Positions 40,612 through 51,839 of a DNA stretch of 64,000 nucleotides are shown piece by piece. The notes beneath the pieces are model-generated. The model had not been told where the DNA came from. It did not search any database and saw nothing but the letters and a program-made list of their open reading frames with translations. Made by a program: the position numbers and the translations under genes. Origin of the DNA: Dendrolimus kikuchii (Eukaryota > Arthropoda > Insecta > Lepidoptera > Lasiocampidae). Every line of letters begins with the position of its first letter. Positions within the stretch are counted from its first letter, which is position 1. The DNA lies in NCBI GenBank assembly GCA_019925095.2, contig CM034394.1:27082272-27146271 (forward strand). Reading direction: 5' to 3'.

Positions 40612-41032
40612 ATAAAACCACGTGCATTACACGCACACTCCACAAACAAACCAAGACACACAAAGTGCCTAAAAATTAATAACCCAGGAACAGAAAAGAA
40701 AAAAAACAACACACATGGCACTAGATACGACTATATATAAGTATAGATATAAGGCCAACACTGCACATGCACCTCCTCGCAACACCAGCATGTAACAGAT
40801 ACACTCTACATTAGTATAAGTTTAGTATTAAAATTAGAATAAATTAATATAATAAGTTATTCTTAAGGTACACCAAAACAGAAAAATTACTACATATAAT
40901 GTCACATACACTAACAAAAATAAACAATAAGCGTGTACGGAGTCTCAAATTTTTCATAGAAATTAAGTATTCAAAAAGGGTACGGAACTCGAGTCCGTAG
41001 AGATATATATAATAATAATAATAAAAAAAAAA
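40612..41032 (+). mobile_element. L retroposon, inverted partner copy
   Basis: From GCATTACACGCACACTCCAC to GGTACGGAACTCGAGTCCGT plus an AATAAT/A-run, it is the reverse complement of 39801-40205 with modest divergence. The two copies make a large inverted repeat with about 400-bp arms and spacer. Confidence 0.62.
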
Positions 41033-41033
41033 C

Positions 41034-41335
41034 ACGTTTTAACTGTTTCATGCGCGGTAATTTATTTGATTTTTACTATGCCGACATTTCGGCCACTTTT
41101 CAGTAGCCGTGATCACGGAAGGCAAAGATATCAAGTGCCAATGAGTATCGTTAAAGCTTTATTTAGCCTACTGCCAACTTGTTCATTTAAATTATTTAGT
41201 TTTAATTTTGTTTATGGTTATTATTTACTCTATGGGAGCCCAATCTAATTTACCACCGCTTCGCAACATATAACGTATCAAAACGTAGTTTTATTATGTA
41301 TACAAGTCGCGAAAACTTAAAAAAATATTATGGAA
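41034..41335. mobile_element. Fold-back element FB-E, copy 3
   Basis: It starts ACGTTTTAACTGTTTCATGC directly after the L poly(A). It contains CCGTGATCACGG and ends CGTAGTTTTATTATG then GTATACAAGTCGCGAAAACT. The left inner arm is eroded. Confidence 0.55.
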
Positions 41336-41734
41336 CTAAGAATACAATTTTTTTAAACGAGCCTATAAACCTCGTATAACTATTATAAATGAGAGGTTTA
41401 TAAGTAAATAAAATAAATGAAATTCCCCCGAAAGCACTTATTGTTTTCCCGCAATCTTTAAATTATATTTACCTAATTTCAATTCCGTTCAGAAGCTGAC
41501 GCTAAAAATCTACAATTCAGAGTCGTTCAAATATTTGAATTTCCTCGTCAGTGACGATATACAGGTGGTTTCAAATTGTTGGATCACAATGGAACTCTTC
41601 CGAGACCCGAGATATGATTAATTAAATACGTCACAGTTTAAAATCTCTTCTAATGATTTTTGTTTCATTTATATGCCTTATATTAAATTTTATCGATAAT
41701 TTTATTTAAATAGGTATTATATATGAATAAGTAT

Positions 41735-42232
41735 AATCTGCCGGGTCTAATTGTGAATCTAAACCACCCCGGTACCCACTCAAAGACACAAAAAATTTCA
41801 TCAAAATCGTAGAACCCGATTCCAACGCCAAGTATTTTGCTTAGATTGATGGGTTACATTATTGAAGTTTTAGTAGGGATTTCTAATTTTTATGTACATA
41901 CATACATACATAACTTCACGCCAGTTACCTTGCGGGGTAGGCACGAACAACAGAGTGCCATTTAGGCTTATTCTTACACACCTCACTTGCCTCTTTGACA
42001 TTCATAACTCTTGTCATGCACGCTCGTCTGTTCTTAAGGCTCCTGACATCACCTTCTGCTAGTACACGATCAATTTGATCATGGAAGGTGTATCGTGGCC
42101 TTCCACGACTTCTGCATCCATCCACTTTTAATTTTTATGTAACCTACAATAATCAGGGACAATATAACATTCGAATGGTAAAAGAATTTTCGAAATCGGT
42201 ACAGTAGTTTCGGACTTTATTCGTTACAAACT
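41735..42232 (-). mobile_element. Hel-H1 fragment interrupted by LINE-A
   Basis: CTGCCGGGTCTAATTGTGAA at left and CGAAATCGGTACAGTAGTTT at right are Hel-H1 sequence. LINE-A sits between them at 41897-42128. Both Helitron termini are missing. Confidence 0.55.
41897..42128 (-). mobile_element. LINE-A tail with 13-bp target duplication
   Basis: TAATTTTTATGTA occurs at 41884-41896 and 42129-42141. The tail is a CATACATACATA run and the copy is cut 5' just after the KVDGCRSRGRPR codons. The remaining frame is open. Confidence 0.8.
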
Positions 42233-42235
42233 GTA

Positions 42236-43108
42236 CGGTTTGGAAACTTGAACTGTAAAGACAGAGGACAAATACTGTATGCGCGTCGGATGTTAAGAAA
42301 TCTGTGGAGAGTTCGCCGAAGAAATGCCCCCTTATTAGAAGAGCTCGCGATTGGAAATCACTAGAGGCTATCAACAGTATACCGACAAGGTATACTCAAG
42401 TACTTTAGCTCCATAGCCCGAAAAAACCAAGACTCTATAGAGATTTGTGGTCACTGAGAAAGAGAAAGCAAGAGACTTCCTGGTAGATCTAAATAGGTAG
42501 ATTGACCAGGTTGCTGATCAGCTGAACATGTCAATAAATTTGGCTAAGCACCGTATCCAAACCGATTTCGTGGAAGAGATCGATTATTCACTGCTATCGA
42601 AGTTACGTTCCTCAGCAGTATATTTATTATAAGCGAATTGCACGTGCCTCAATCGACGGATATTGGCGTCCGCGCCAATTCTTATAACCCCTCTTAAAGA
42701 CAACAATTGGTTTCGCAATAAATACTTTTTCATACACAATTAACTAATTATATTTTAGGTAGACATCGGGGACTCTAGAATAAGTTTTTGAAATTTCACT
42801 AATTTAATCAATTTATTATGCCCTTGCTAACATGACATCCAGGCCGTCATAAGATACAGTAGAAACGGTTTATTATGACTCCTTCTATATAGACCAACCG
42901 CTTAATGTGAAATAATTATAGAGCATAGTTTTGTTTCATAAAAAATTCTTTATAACAAAATCGGATATAATGACCTCCCCAAACTAAAATTTTTGATTGC
43001 GACATTTATCTGCGGCTAATCTGGAAACATCTTAAAATTTAGCGTACTGTAAATAATAAGGCAAAAAGAAACATTCTAACACGTGATTAAATATAATGTA
43101 CTTATTGT
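42236..43108. other. Unassigned stretch
   Basis: The 42230-42660 part is more mixed in composition, and fragments in several frames look vaguely protein-like, but no domain is recognisable. The remainder is AT-rich. Confidence 0.35.
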
Positions 43109-43119
43109 TAATTAAATTA

Positions 43120-43436
43120 CATACATACATAGATAACTTCACGCCAGTTCCCTTGCGGGGTAGACACAAACAACAGAGCGCCATTCAGGTTTATTCTTAC
43201 ACACCTCACTCGCTTCTTTGACATTCATAACTCTTGTCATGCACGCTCGTCTGTTCTTAGGACTCCTGACATCACCTTCTGCTAGTATACGATCAATTTG
43301 ATCATGGAAGGTGCGTCGTGGCCTTCCACGACTTCTGCATCCGTCCACTTTTGCATTATATATCTGTTTAGTCATTCGTTCCACATGCCCGAACCACCGG
43401 AGCATTCCTTTCCTTACCTTCACCCCTAATTAAATT
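43120..43436 (-). mobile_element. LINE-A tail with 11-bp target duplication
   Basis: TAATTAAATTA is present at 43109-43119 and 43437-43447. The copy runs from the CATACATA tail to the KVRKGMLRWFGHVER codons. An internal loss near 43375 removes part of the MHDER segment. Confidence 0.8.
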
Positions 43437-43740
43437 AGTTACTATAATGTAGACGACTATCTATTAATTAATGTTTACAGTCAAACCCTGAGACGGACAA
43501 AATACCGGGACGGACCCCCGAACTCTGAGTGAAGCCGATCGCGCCGCAGTTTGTTACTGTCTTATCAGAACCCCGTAGATGATATAGTTTGCAGTTGATA
43601 CATTACTGCTACCTATGGAAAGCACGTAAACTGTATATACTACAACTTGTACTTGAATATTAATATTTATTTAATAATGATACGGTATGTACAATGCAAG
43701 CATAATAAATATAGAGTGCGTAATAAATAATAGTTTAAAA

Positions 43741-44030
43741 AAAAACTAATAAAATACCTTTTTATAGAAAATCCAACTAAAAATAGGAAATAAATTTGAA
43801 TTGAAAATAGTGTAAGAAAAAATGGTTTTATTATAAAAAAAGCATGGGGAACATGGTATCAATAGTTATAAATATTTTATGAACAGATATGAGTAGAAGG
43901 GTTATTTTGATAATATCCTGAAAAGCACTCCACGCTTTTTTTTACAATAAAATCATTTTTCCTACACTATTTTTAATACAAATTTATTTTCTATTTTTTA
44001 GTTGGATTTTCTATTATTTTATTTTTCATT
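43741..44030. repeat. Long imperfect hairpin at repeat R
   Basis: TAGAAAATCCAACTAAAAAT near 43766 and TTTTTTAGTTGGATTTTCTA near 43993 lie in ~100-bp inverted arms. The spacer of about 75 bp (43851-43924) contains TATGAGTAGAAGGGTTATTT. One arm belongs to the R copy below. Confidence 0.55.
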
Positions 44031-44440
44031 TTTAAGTGATTATTTAGTGATTTATTTCCTTTCTCCGTGGAAACTTTGAAAAAAGAATTAAATACACTCT
44101 TATGATAAAATGGAACGTAATGTAAAAAAAAGCTTTTTTAATAAGGTTTTTAAATACAAGCTTTTGAGATCCTGCATATCATGTAGCAGCAGAGTGCTAG
44201 CCAAGACAAGTAAAACGAGCCCAAACACGACGGGTCTATCTTCTTTAGTAGAGGAGTTCCTATGGCCACCTTCCGACTCCATCATCAGATCAGCTCCATG
44301 GTATCATATTATTGCATTGTCACGCGATATACATATACGTGCAAAATTTCAGCTCAATCGGAAACCGGGAAGTGGATCAAATTTAACTTGAAAGATTCCG
44401 TTACATACGTATGAAGCTAATAAAAGCGTATTAAAAAACA
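43925..44440 (-). repeat. Dispersed repeat R, copy 2
   Basis: This is the reverse complement of 19650-20115 with an extra ~80 bp near 44040-44090. The overlapping 93-codon plus-strand frame also appears on the minus strand of copy 1, so it reflects repeat conservation rather than a proven gene. Confidence 0.5.
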
Positions 44441-44933
44441 AAAGAAGTGCGACAAATGTCAAAACATAAAAGGTAAAACTATCTAAAGAGGTTGCCAACA
44501 CTACGGATCACCCCACACAGACGCAACCATGTGTATCTTCTTCTTTGGATAGTTTAGAACAAAGTTGATTTCTGCGTCTGCTGTATCTGTATATCCGTTA
44601 ACCTGTAACGTTGCACTTGCACCATTAAAAAAACATAGACATAGCCAATGACAGTACTAATGTCTAGCTAACTATGTCACTGTCACGAGTTTTTAAAACG
44701 TTGTAACGCCGATTAGACCAACAACATAAAGTCAAGTCCAATAAAAAAAAAAAGTTTGCCTCTCGCACAAAATTCAAATATCAGCTGTTCATAATTCCTT
44801 TTATAAATATTATTCCATACGTTTCAAACCGTCCTTTAACTTTATTAAATTAATTACGTGTTTCCGCTGGAGACCTGGCAACATATACCAGAAGCGGACA
44901 ATTACCGATCTAGCTAACACTAGAGTTGTTGAG

Positions 44934-45119
44934 CTACTTGGCTTGAAGAGCTTCCAAGGCTTCGACAGGGCAGTGTACCCTTTTGTGCATAGAAGTCCAA
45001 CGGTTCTCACGGAACAGATTAAATATATTATATACTGATAGTCGATTAAATAAAAAGTCCCTCACTAACTGAACAACATGGACAGCACTAGCATTGCTTT
45101 TTTTCTTTTCATCCGTCAT
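44934..45119 (-). other. Small ORF of unknown origin
   Basis: A 61-codon ORF begins MTDEKKKSNASAVHVVQLVR and ends EALEALQAK. A second open frame (44810-45010) overlaps it with a shift and continues SSSTTLVLARSVIVRFWYML. Composition is more protein-like than the surroundings, so this could be a decayed retrocopy or an exon. I do not recognise the family. A SINE-D2 lies just upstream of the ATG. Confidence 0.25.
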
Positions 45120-45130
45120 TGTAAAATGCT

Positions 45131-45448
45131 GGAGTTTTTGGCGGGAACTGAAAGGAGACGTTGTGCTGTGCAGTTTTATTTTCTAAAAATGTGTAAAATT
45201 ACTCTATAATGAACAATAGTTGTAGGATATTGATAGTTTTTGAGTAGTAATTATATGTTTGGTGAGAAATGTGAACTGTATAGTCAAATGTGGCCTTTTG
45301 AGTTTTCACAAGAACTCCGTTGAATGGCGTTAGCTGTAGCCTACAATACAACTGCGCGACTATTATACGAAGACTTAAACATCAGAATTGGCTGTATGGA
45401 CTAAACATTCCTTTGCCTGCCTTTGTGGCGAATACAACTACTACTACT
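45131..45448 (+). mobile_element. SINE-D2, full length
   Basis: A 14-bp target duplication CATTGTAAAATGCT / CATTGCAAAATGCT (one mismatch) lies at 45117-45130 and 45449-45462. The start GGAGTTTTTGGCGGGAACTG and the D2 tail with an ACT run match 2583-2900. Confidence 0.78.
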
Positions 45449-45462
45449 CATTGCAAAATGCT

Positions 45463-46104
45463 ATACGTGTGTAACAATTTAAAATATAAATCAGTAGTTA
45501 AACTCGACTAATATCATATACTACATAATTATTTTCTATAGTTCATTGACTCACCTAAACTCTTCTGTGGCCAAGGAGGAGAGGCCGACTTTTTTCCCCA
45601 CGTCATAAACTCCTAAACCATGCAACCGATTTTTAAGCGTTTTTCACAATACGCTAGATAATTTTTCAAGGAAGTTTTATATATATTAGCTTTTGCCCAC
45701 GGCTTCGCTCGCGATATATGGCTTGACAAGTTCTTATGTAAGTAAAATATAGTCACTCAGCGGGGTTTGAAAAAATGCTTCATTTCGTTTGACGCTCTTA
45801 TTCACATAGGCTCCGTCTGGATAATTTTATTCGTTTGTCTGAGGTGAAACCTTAGGAAATTTCTCTTAGATCCGCCTGTATATTCTCCTTTCATACTTGC
45901 TTTATTAGAGGCATCAGGTAGCGGCCATTGATGGATCTAGGCATTTATCGAGGGCCACAAAGGGCTAATGAACGGGAAGGCACAAAGGCCTAATGCCTGC
46001 AGACAATATTATCAGAATTTCACTGAGGTGTTGCCAGATTTAACGTCTCAGCATTGCGAGCATCAATAGGTATTATTATGCTAATATTAGACGGATCAAG
46101 CAAC
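45463..46104. other. Unassigned stretch with Helitron-like scraps
   Basis: GCCCACGGCTTCGCTCGCG near 45690 resembles a motif at 40446 and common insect repeat ends. No gene was recognised. Confidence 0.35.
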
Positions 46105-46330
46105 TTTTTTTTGTTTGCTTGCAAGCAAACTAACAAACGGGTCTACTTAATAGCAAGAGGTTACCGTCTTCCATGGACGTCTGCAACACCAAGGGTGCCG
46201 ATGCGTTGCATACCACGCTGAGACTTTAAATATCTGTTTACGCCCAGCTGCTGTCTGCTGGGAAAACCGCAGGTGGACGTTCATTCTTGCTCACATACCA
46301 CCTGAAAAAGCGTGCGTCACGTACAGTGGA
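46105..46330 (-). repeat. SINE-B-related retroelement 3' end, diverged
   Basis: TTACCGTCTTCCATGGACGT then CTGCAACACCAAGGGTGCCG parallels the SINE-B segment GGTTACCATCGCCTATGGAC / GCAACACCAAAGGTGC. The rest differs, so it is an old or related family. Confidence 0.45.
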
Positions 46331-47597
46331 TGGCTTCCAAATGCTGAGGAAGTATGGATGAACTCCTCGTCAGCAAGTGGTGCAATGATAAAGTGCCGAA
46401 GTTGAAATTGAATCAATTTGGTAATTTTTTTTTAATTGTAGTAGGTTTAAGTTTGCGTTTGACCCATGATCTCCCCTGATGCTAGGCGGAGATATGGTCT
46501 AAGAAGGAGCACCTAACGAAGGTAGACTCGAAGCGCTTCGTTCGTATAGGTGCCGCATACAAGTGAACCTAGTTGTCCGATGATGGAAGGAACACGGCTG
46601 GATAATCTCCATGTGATAATCTCCAAAGCACATTCTCAAACTAGGCCAGATCTAGGGGGGGGGGGGGGAACTCATCATTAACGCAACTTTGAGCACTGAG
46701 GCGTCCAATACTTTAAGCACATAAATTACTTTTAGCGGGGCGCGTAGGTAAAGTGCAAAAGCACAGACGCTGTACATCAGTCGGCGTTTGATGGCTGAAA
46801 TGATGATGATGATTGAGGTAAAAATATAGACATTTTTCAGCTTAGCCCCCCCTCGAAAAGATTTAAGATCCGGGGCTGCTCTCCACTGTGTATCCGATAG
46901 AAAACTGATATGGCTGGCAACCCTGCGTCGATGTTCGAGACATTGAATGTTGTCATGGACTAGCTGGTCGTTGCCTACCAGCTTCCTTTTTTAATTTTTT
47001 TGTTTTAGTATATTAGAAAAAAATGTGTAAAATGAAAAAGCTAGCTACTTATATTTTTATTTCACGAAATACAGATTTAGAGATGGCTATCTAAATTGGC
47101 TTAGATGGTCCTAAATTCATAGCAAAGTTGTGTATATTTAGGTTTAATTCCCGACATGAATTTACTATAGTATAATCTGTTATTAGTTCGGACATAAGCT
47201 TTATTCGTCAATCGAGTATGGGCTCAAGAGACAGGGATTTATTAAGCAAACAAAGAGAATCGTAGTAAACACAAATTCAACTCGACCGTAATGAGTCCTG
47301 AGTAAACGAACTTGTTTGTTGTGGGGAACACTTCCCGTCACGCGTCAACTAGTGCCAGGGTTGCCAACTTAAAGCTTTCGACGCTAAGTCTAGCGGTGTT
47401 TAGTTTAATCTGGCCCCCATTTGTAACACGTTCACTGCGAAACGGGGTCTAAGTCACCTCAAACGTGAAAAACAGAGATTACTCTGTGGTGCGAAGGGCG
47501 TAACTTCAATTTGTTAAATGTAGATAAAGATGAATATATATCTAAGATGTGCTTTTAAACCAGAGTTCCGTGGTAAACCTAACATAAACGTGGTATA
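46331..47597. other. Unassigned stretch, includes an 11-bp G-run
   Basis: A G homopolymer sits near 46656. GAAGCGCTTC near 46531 is a 10-bp palindrome. No ORF or repeat family was recognised with confidence. Confidence 0.35.
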
Positions 47598-47603
47598 TGT
47601 ATA

Positions 47604-47677
<74 letters not shown>
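47598..47677. repeat. (TA)n microsatellite
   Basis: Close to 40 TA units with few interruptions. Apparent Ile/Tyr-rich ORFs here are artefacts of the repeat. Confidence 0.9.
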
Positions 47678-47680
<3 letters not shown>

Positions 47681-47826
47681 ATATAAGAATACAGATTCCA
47701 AATTCAAATGTAATAAGTATTTTGTTTTTTTTAAATTTATATAGGACTTAGTCTGGCCATAAATACTGTTACAATTAAAAAGAAACAAAATATTACATTT
47801 GAATTTGGAATCTGCCATTTTTATAT
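47678..47826. repeat. Inverted repeat with ~50-bp arms
   Basis: ATTCCAAATTCAAATGTAAT near 47694 pairs with ATTACATTTGAATTTGGAAT near 47791. The outer TACCTATATAA also pairs with TTATATAGGTA. The spacer holds GGACTTAGTCTGGCCATAAA. It may be a fold-back or mariner-type MITE remnant. Confidence 0.5.
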
Positions 47827-47840
47827 AGGTATATTATACG

Positions 47841-48135
47841 CAGGAATGGAATGCTCCGGTGGTTCGGGCATGTGGAAAGAATGCATGATGAAAGAATGAC
47901 TAAACAGATATACAATGCAAAAGTGGATGGTGGCAGGCCACGACACACCTTCCATGATCAAATTGATAGTGTACTAGCAGAAGGTGATATCAGGAGCCTT
48001 ACAAATAGACGAGCGTGCATGACAAGAGTTATGAATGTCAAAGAAGCAAGTGAGGTGTGTAAGAATAAGCCTGAATGGCGCTCTGTTCTTCGTGCCTACC
48101 CCGCAAGGGAACTGGCGTGAAGTTATGTATGTATG
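47841..48135 (+). mobile_element. LINE-A tail with 11-bp target duplication
   Basis: TATATTATACG is present at 47830-47840 and 48136-48146. The copy starts in the GMLRWFGHVERMHDERM codons, has a deletion in the KVDGG...RPRHTF part, and keeps an open frame to YPARELA and a TGA. Confidence 0.8.
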
Positions 48136-48249
48136 TATATTATACGTTGTATAATACGAAGTTACAGCTTATGTAGCGCTCAACACTTTTACACATGTGG
48201 CAACCCTGACTAGGGCTCGTAAAATCTATGTGTTCATTACCTTTTGACG

Positions 48250-48442
48250 GGCTCTGCGATTGAGAGAGCTAAACGTTTGCGGACCGAGCTCATTGAAATG
48301 CTCCGGGTTTGATTCCTGGCATAGTAAATTTCGTAAATGAACTTTCCGTTGTTTACTTTGGTCTGGGTGTAGGCCCCAGTGTGGTCTGTTGTATATTACC
48401 AATAACATGAGCGTAATTTGCTTAGCTTGGAGATATACATTG
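48250..48442 (+). mobile_element. SINE-J
   Basis: CTCTGCGATTGAGAGAGCT head, GGGTTTGATTCC B-box-like motif and GTTGTATATTACCAATAACA tail. It lacks about 15 bp in the middle (TCTGGGATC region) and part of the terminal tail. Confidence 0.65.
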
Positions 48443-48654
48443 ATTTTGATGTGGAATGGAGGAGATCCCGTTTGCCGTTTGCTGCAAAAGTCCCACACGC
48501 ACACGAAGCGCGTATCCAAGATCCATCTGTGTGTCATAAAAAAAGACATCCCCCTGAGTTAACACAACAATGTTATTGCCACACCGCAGTCAGGAATAGC
48601 CCCTAAAACCCCTCGGTGTTCCATCCTTCGCCCTTATGCTAGGGCCACAGTTAC

Positions 48655-48830
48655 TTGGCCTAGCCCGTCCGCGGGTGTAGGATGAGATGCCTGCCACTTC
48701 TAACCCATCCTAAAGGCAGGCAACGCGTTGGCTTGGCCCCAGTTGTTAGAGACGTCTCTAAGCGATGGTAACCACTTTCCATGAGCTGGGCCATTTGCCT
48801 GTGTGCCAGTTTCGCAATATAAAAAAATAC
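48655..48830 (+). repeat. SINE-B-related retroelement 3' end
   Basis: AAGCGATGGTAACCACTTTC then CATGAGCTGGGCCATTTGCC ending GCAATATAAAAAAA resembles the SINE-B terminus. The upstream half (CTAACCCATCCTAAAGGCAG) is different, indicating a sister family. Confidence 0.5.
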
Positions 48831-49705
48831 AGTGTTTGTCTGTGGTAAACATTTCCGTTGTGTGATATGTAAGGGCAAGGAAGGAAAAGGGACTTACCCG
48901 GCTTTGATCCTCGCACCTGGACCCCGCACAGTTTTGATAGTTTTTAAATATTTTTCGGTTTTAACATGCGCACGTACGTGTCGGTTGAGAGAGAGAGAAT
49001 TTAAGTTGACAGCTTTGACGTTTTGCAATCGACCGCGAATACAGATGGCGCCATCTCTTGACATCTTCGGGGTTTTCCTTTTTAGTTTTTTTTTTGCCGA
49101 GTTTATGGAAAGCGAATGATTTAAAAGGACAAAAGGAATTTAGGTTTATTTAAGTCGACACAGTCTGTCTGTCGATTATTGTCAATATTTCGTTCTATCG
49201 TCACATTATGAATTATTCAAGAGTCATGTTAGAACACTTTTTGTTTTATTCACCTCTCTTCGGATGAACTGAATTGTCCGGACTTATTGTTTGTTTATTT
49301 TTCTTGTTTTATATATATATTTTTTTTTTCTTTTTGTTTTATTTCAAAGACCAGAGCCCTTACATTGTAAAACATTCTTCGGAGCTAGATATACAACGGT
49401 GCTAATTTTATGAGTTACATGTTTTCTTAAAATCTATTTGCTATCCCTCGTGTTTTAACAGTATTTTCATTGTTGTATCTTTCTTACATATCTATTCTTA
49501 CATTTATATTTTCATATATATTTATTAACTTTTACATGTATTAGGTTAAGTATTTTGTTCTACATTTTCCCAAAGTCTTATTTGTACGTGTGATGTCTGA
49601 TATATTACTATTTATTTATTGTCTATGTTATACTAAGTTAATATATCCCTTATACTATTTATCGGTTTCTATCCATCTTCTATTGGTATACAATTATTCT
49701 TAAAT
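48831..49705. other. Unassigned stretch
   Basis: GC-mixed to about 49080, then AT-rich with T-runs. No gene or clear repeat. Confidence 0.35.
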
Positions 49706-50035
49706 CATTATATTAATACGCGAAGCAAAAACTGTACCCCTTGTTACGAAATATGCGCGGACGGAGGAATATGAAATTTTGCACACTTATAGTTTACATA
49801 GAGGAGTGCCGAATGCTAATATTCAATAAAAAAAACAATACATACACTACCATTATTTGACACAAACACGCATATATACTCTTTTGTTTATTGTTCAAGT
49901 CAAATTAACAGTGTATCCTTGGCGAAATCTGTGATTATAGAAGTATAGTCTTTGACAACAAAACCTTAATAATGTTCAAACTTATAATTTAATTATGGTC
50001 GAATTTCGACCACTGGGCGACTACTAATATAAGTA
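49706..50035 (+). mobile_element. Helitron-like Hel-M, copy 2
   Basis: TACGCGAAGCAAAAACTGTA near the 5' side, GCGCGGACGGAGGAATATGA, then TATATACTCTTTTGTTTATT and ending GGGCGACTACTAATA, where CTAG has decayed to CTAA. It lacks the MITE and SINE found in the 11.2 kb copy, so it serves as the uninterrupted reference. Confidence 0.6.
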
Positions 50036-50055
50036 ATAATGTACAAATATTTGTA

Positions 50056-50690
50056 GGAATCGTATTTGTTATTATAAAATAACCATATGACGGAAGTAGT
50101 CAATAACCGGATAGAGTATTCTTTCGTGTAGTATTCAGAAGTTGTTTAACCGGATGTCAATGTAGAAGTATTTATTATTAAGCTAACGGATATTGGAAAT
50201 GGAGTGACCGGATGTTGGAAGTTAATACGTATGGCGGAAGTTGCTTTTATGAAGGAAGTGTAACTGAAGTGGCGCCACAGCATTACCGGATGGTGTCACT
50301 GCGGCGCGCTACGAGGACCTGTTAAAACGCGGTGTTCGGGCAGAGGAGGGGCAGTATTCAACCGACAGTCTACGAGTCTACAACCTAGTCTTCGACCGAC
50401 AGTCTACAATGACAGTATTGGAAGAGGACCACATAATATATTGTGGTCGATAATTACTGATTGATAATAGCAGTATTGTTGTAGTGGCAAATTGCTGCTC
50501 GACACCTGACAAGCGTGGATGCGACTCTTGGAGTTGTCCTAATATTTCTGTGTATTATTGTGCAATATTTAATATCGTAATTGTGATAATTCTAGTGTAA
50601 TAAACTTTGATTATAATATTTCAGATTATTATTGTGTTATTCTCGAAGCGTCACTCGTTTGCTCCCGGCGTGAACCCGACACATATATAC
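50056..50690 (+). repeat. Probable solo LTR
   Basis: It starts TGTAGGAATCG and ends GCGTGAACCCGACA. Near the end are AATAAA (in GTGTAATAAACTTTG) and a U5-like tail, consistent with an LTR of a gypsy- or BEL-type element. It sits between two direct copies of the Hel-M 3' half. No coding region is attached. Confidence 0.4.
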
Positions 50691-50870
50691 TTTTTTGTTT
50701 ATTGTTAAAGTCAAATTAAGTGCAGCCTTGGCGAAATCTGTGATTATAGGAGTATAGTCTTTGACAATAGAGCCTTAATAATGTTCAAACTTATAATTTA
50801 AATTAATTATGGTCGAATTTCGACCACTGGGCGACCACTAGTATAAGTAATAATGTATAAATATTTATCT
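50690..50870 (+). mobile_element. Hel-M 3' half, repeated
   Basis: ACACATATATACTTTTTTGT through GACCACTAG and on to ATAAGTAATAATGTA repeats 49861-50055, including sequence beyond the CTAG end. The duplicated tract therefore extends outside the Helitron itself. Confidence 0.6.
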
Positions 50871-51212
50871 GTTTGTTTGTTTGTATAACTTTATTTACAA
50901 TTCTCAATTCGTTTACATTTCTCTTCGACATCAACGTTAGACACTTGCCTACATTGTGAACGGCCCATGAAGCCGATAAGCCCGTGAGCCCTTTCACTGC
51001 CTTCTCATAAACCTCTGTCCTTTGGCAAGTCCCTCGTAGGCGCAGTCAAGTGCGAAGCACCCATTTATATTGTATATTATTATGCGATCCAAATAAGAAT
51101 AGGAATGTCAATAACCTCTATCTATCAAATGTCACTTGAAAAGTATGGTTTGCAAAAAAATTTTTGCATATCAATAATAATAGTCTTACATCAAATTTAA
51201 ATGAAAAGGTTA
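50871..51212. other. Unassigned stretch
   Basis: No gene or clear repeat. CTGTTTGTTTGTTTGTAT is a short TTTG-type microsatellite. Confidence 0.35.
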
Positions 51213-51223
51213 AATTAGTAGTA

Positions 51224-51425
51224 CATACATACATACATACATACATAACTTCACGCCAGTTCCCTTGCGGGGTAGTCACGAACAACAGAGCGCCATTTAG
51301 GCTTATTCTTACACACCTCACTTGCTTCTTTGACATTCATAACTCTTGTCATGCACGCTCGTCTGTTCTTAAGGCTCCTGACATCACCTTCTGCTAGTAC
51401 ACGATCAATTTGATCATGGAAGTTG
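51224..51425 (-). mobile_element. LINE-A tail with 11-bp target duplication
   Basis: AATTAGTAGTA is at 51213-51223 and 51426-51436. The tail is a CATACATA run of six or so units. Only about 200 bp of LINE-A remain. Confidence 0.8.
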
Positions 51426-51529
51426 AATTAGTAGTAAATTGTCTTAATATAATATTTAATTATTATAGTATATATTTACAAGCATTATTATATTAATCGC
51501 CATCCCATTTACCAAACACGTCTAAATCA

Positions 51530-51830
51530 GCCGGTTCAGCGGCGGAAACAGCCGAATCACTCAAGCGGCGCAAATATGCAACCCTCTGTGAGAGTTATAT
51601 GTTTGTGCCGTTTGCTGTCGAGACTCTTGGCCGTGGGGTCCTGAGGCCATGAGCCTCTACCAACATTTATCGAAACGACTCATTGACTCTTCGGGTGATC
51701 AGAGGGCTGGTGCTTACCTCGGTCAACGGATCAGTATGGCGATCCAGCGAGGAAACGTAGCCAGCCTTCTAGGCACCTTACCCATAGAAGACGGTGATCT
51801 GGGCTCAGTATTCTACTTATAGTCTTGAGG
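51530..51830 (+). pseudogene. REL-domain C-terminal fragment, frameshifted
   Basis: It reads SLKRRKYATL and SYMFVPFAVETLG in one frame. After a stop it needs a frame change to recover an ASGDQRAGAYLGQRIS-like segment and AIQRGN.ASLLGTLP. The upstream CCHC and PD parts are missing. Its downstream end matches 37690-37740. Confidence 0.58.
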
Positions 51831-51839
51831 GACTATGAG

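Noticed and set aside
47530..47818. Ile/Tyr repeat ORFs
   Set aside because: They are translations of the (TA)n microsatellite.
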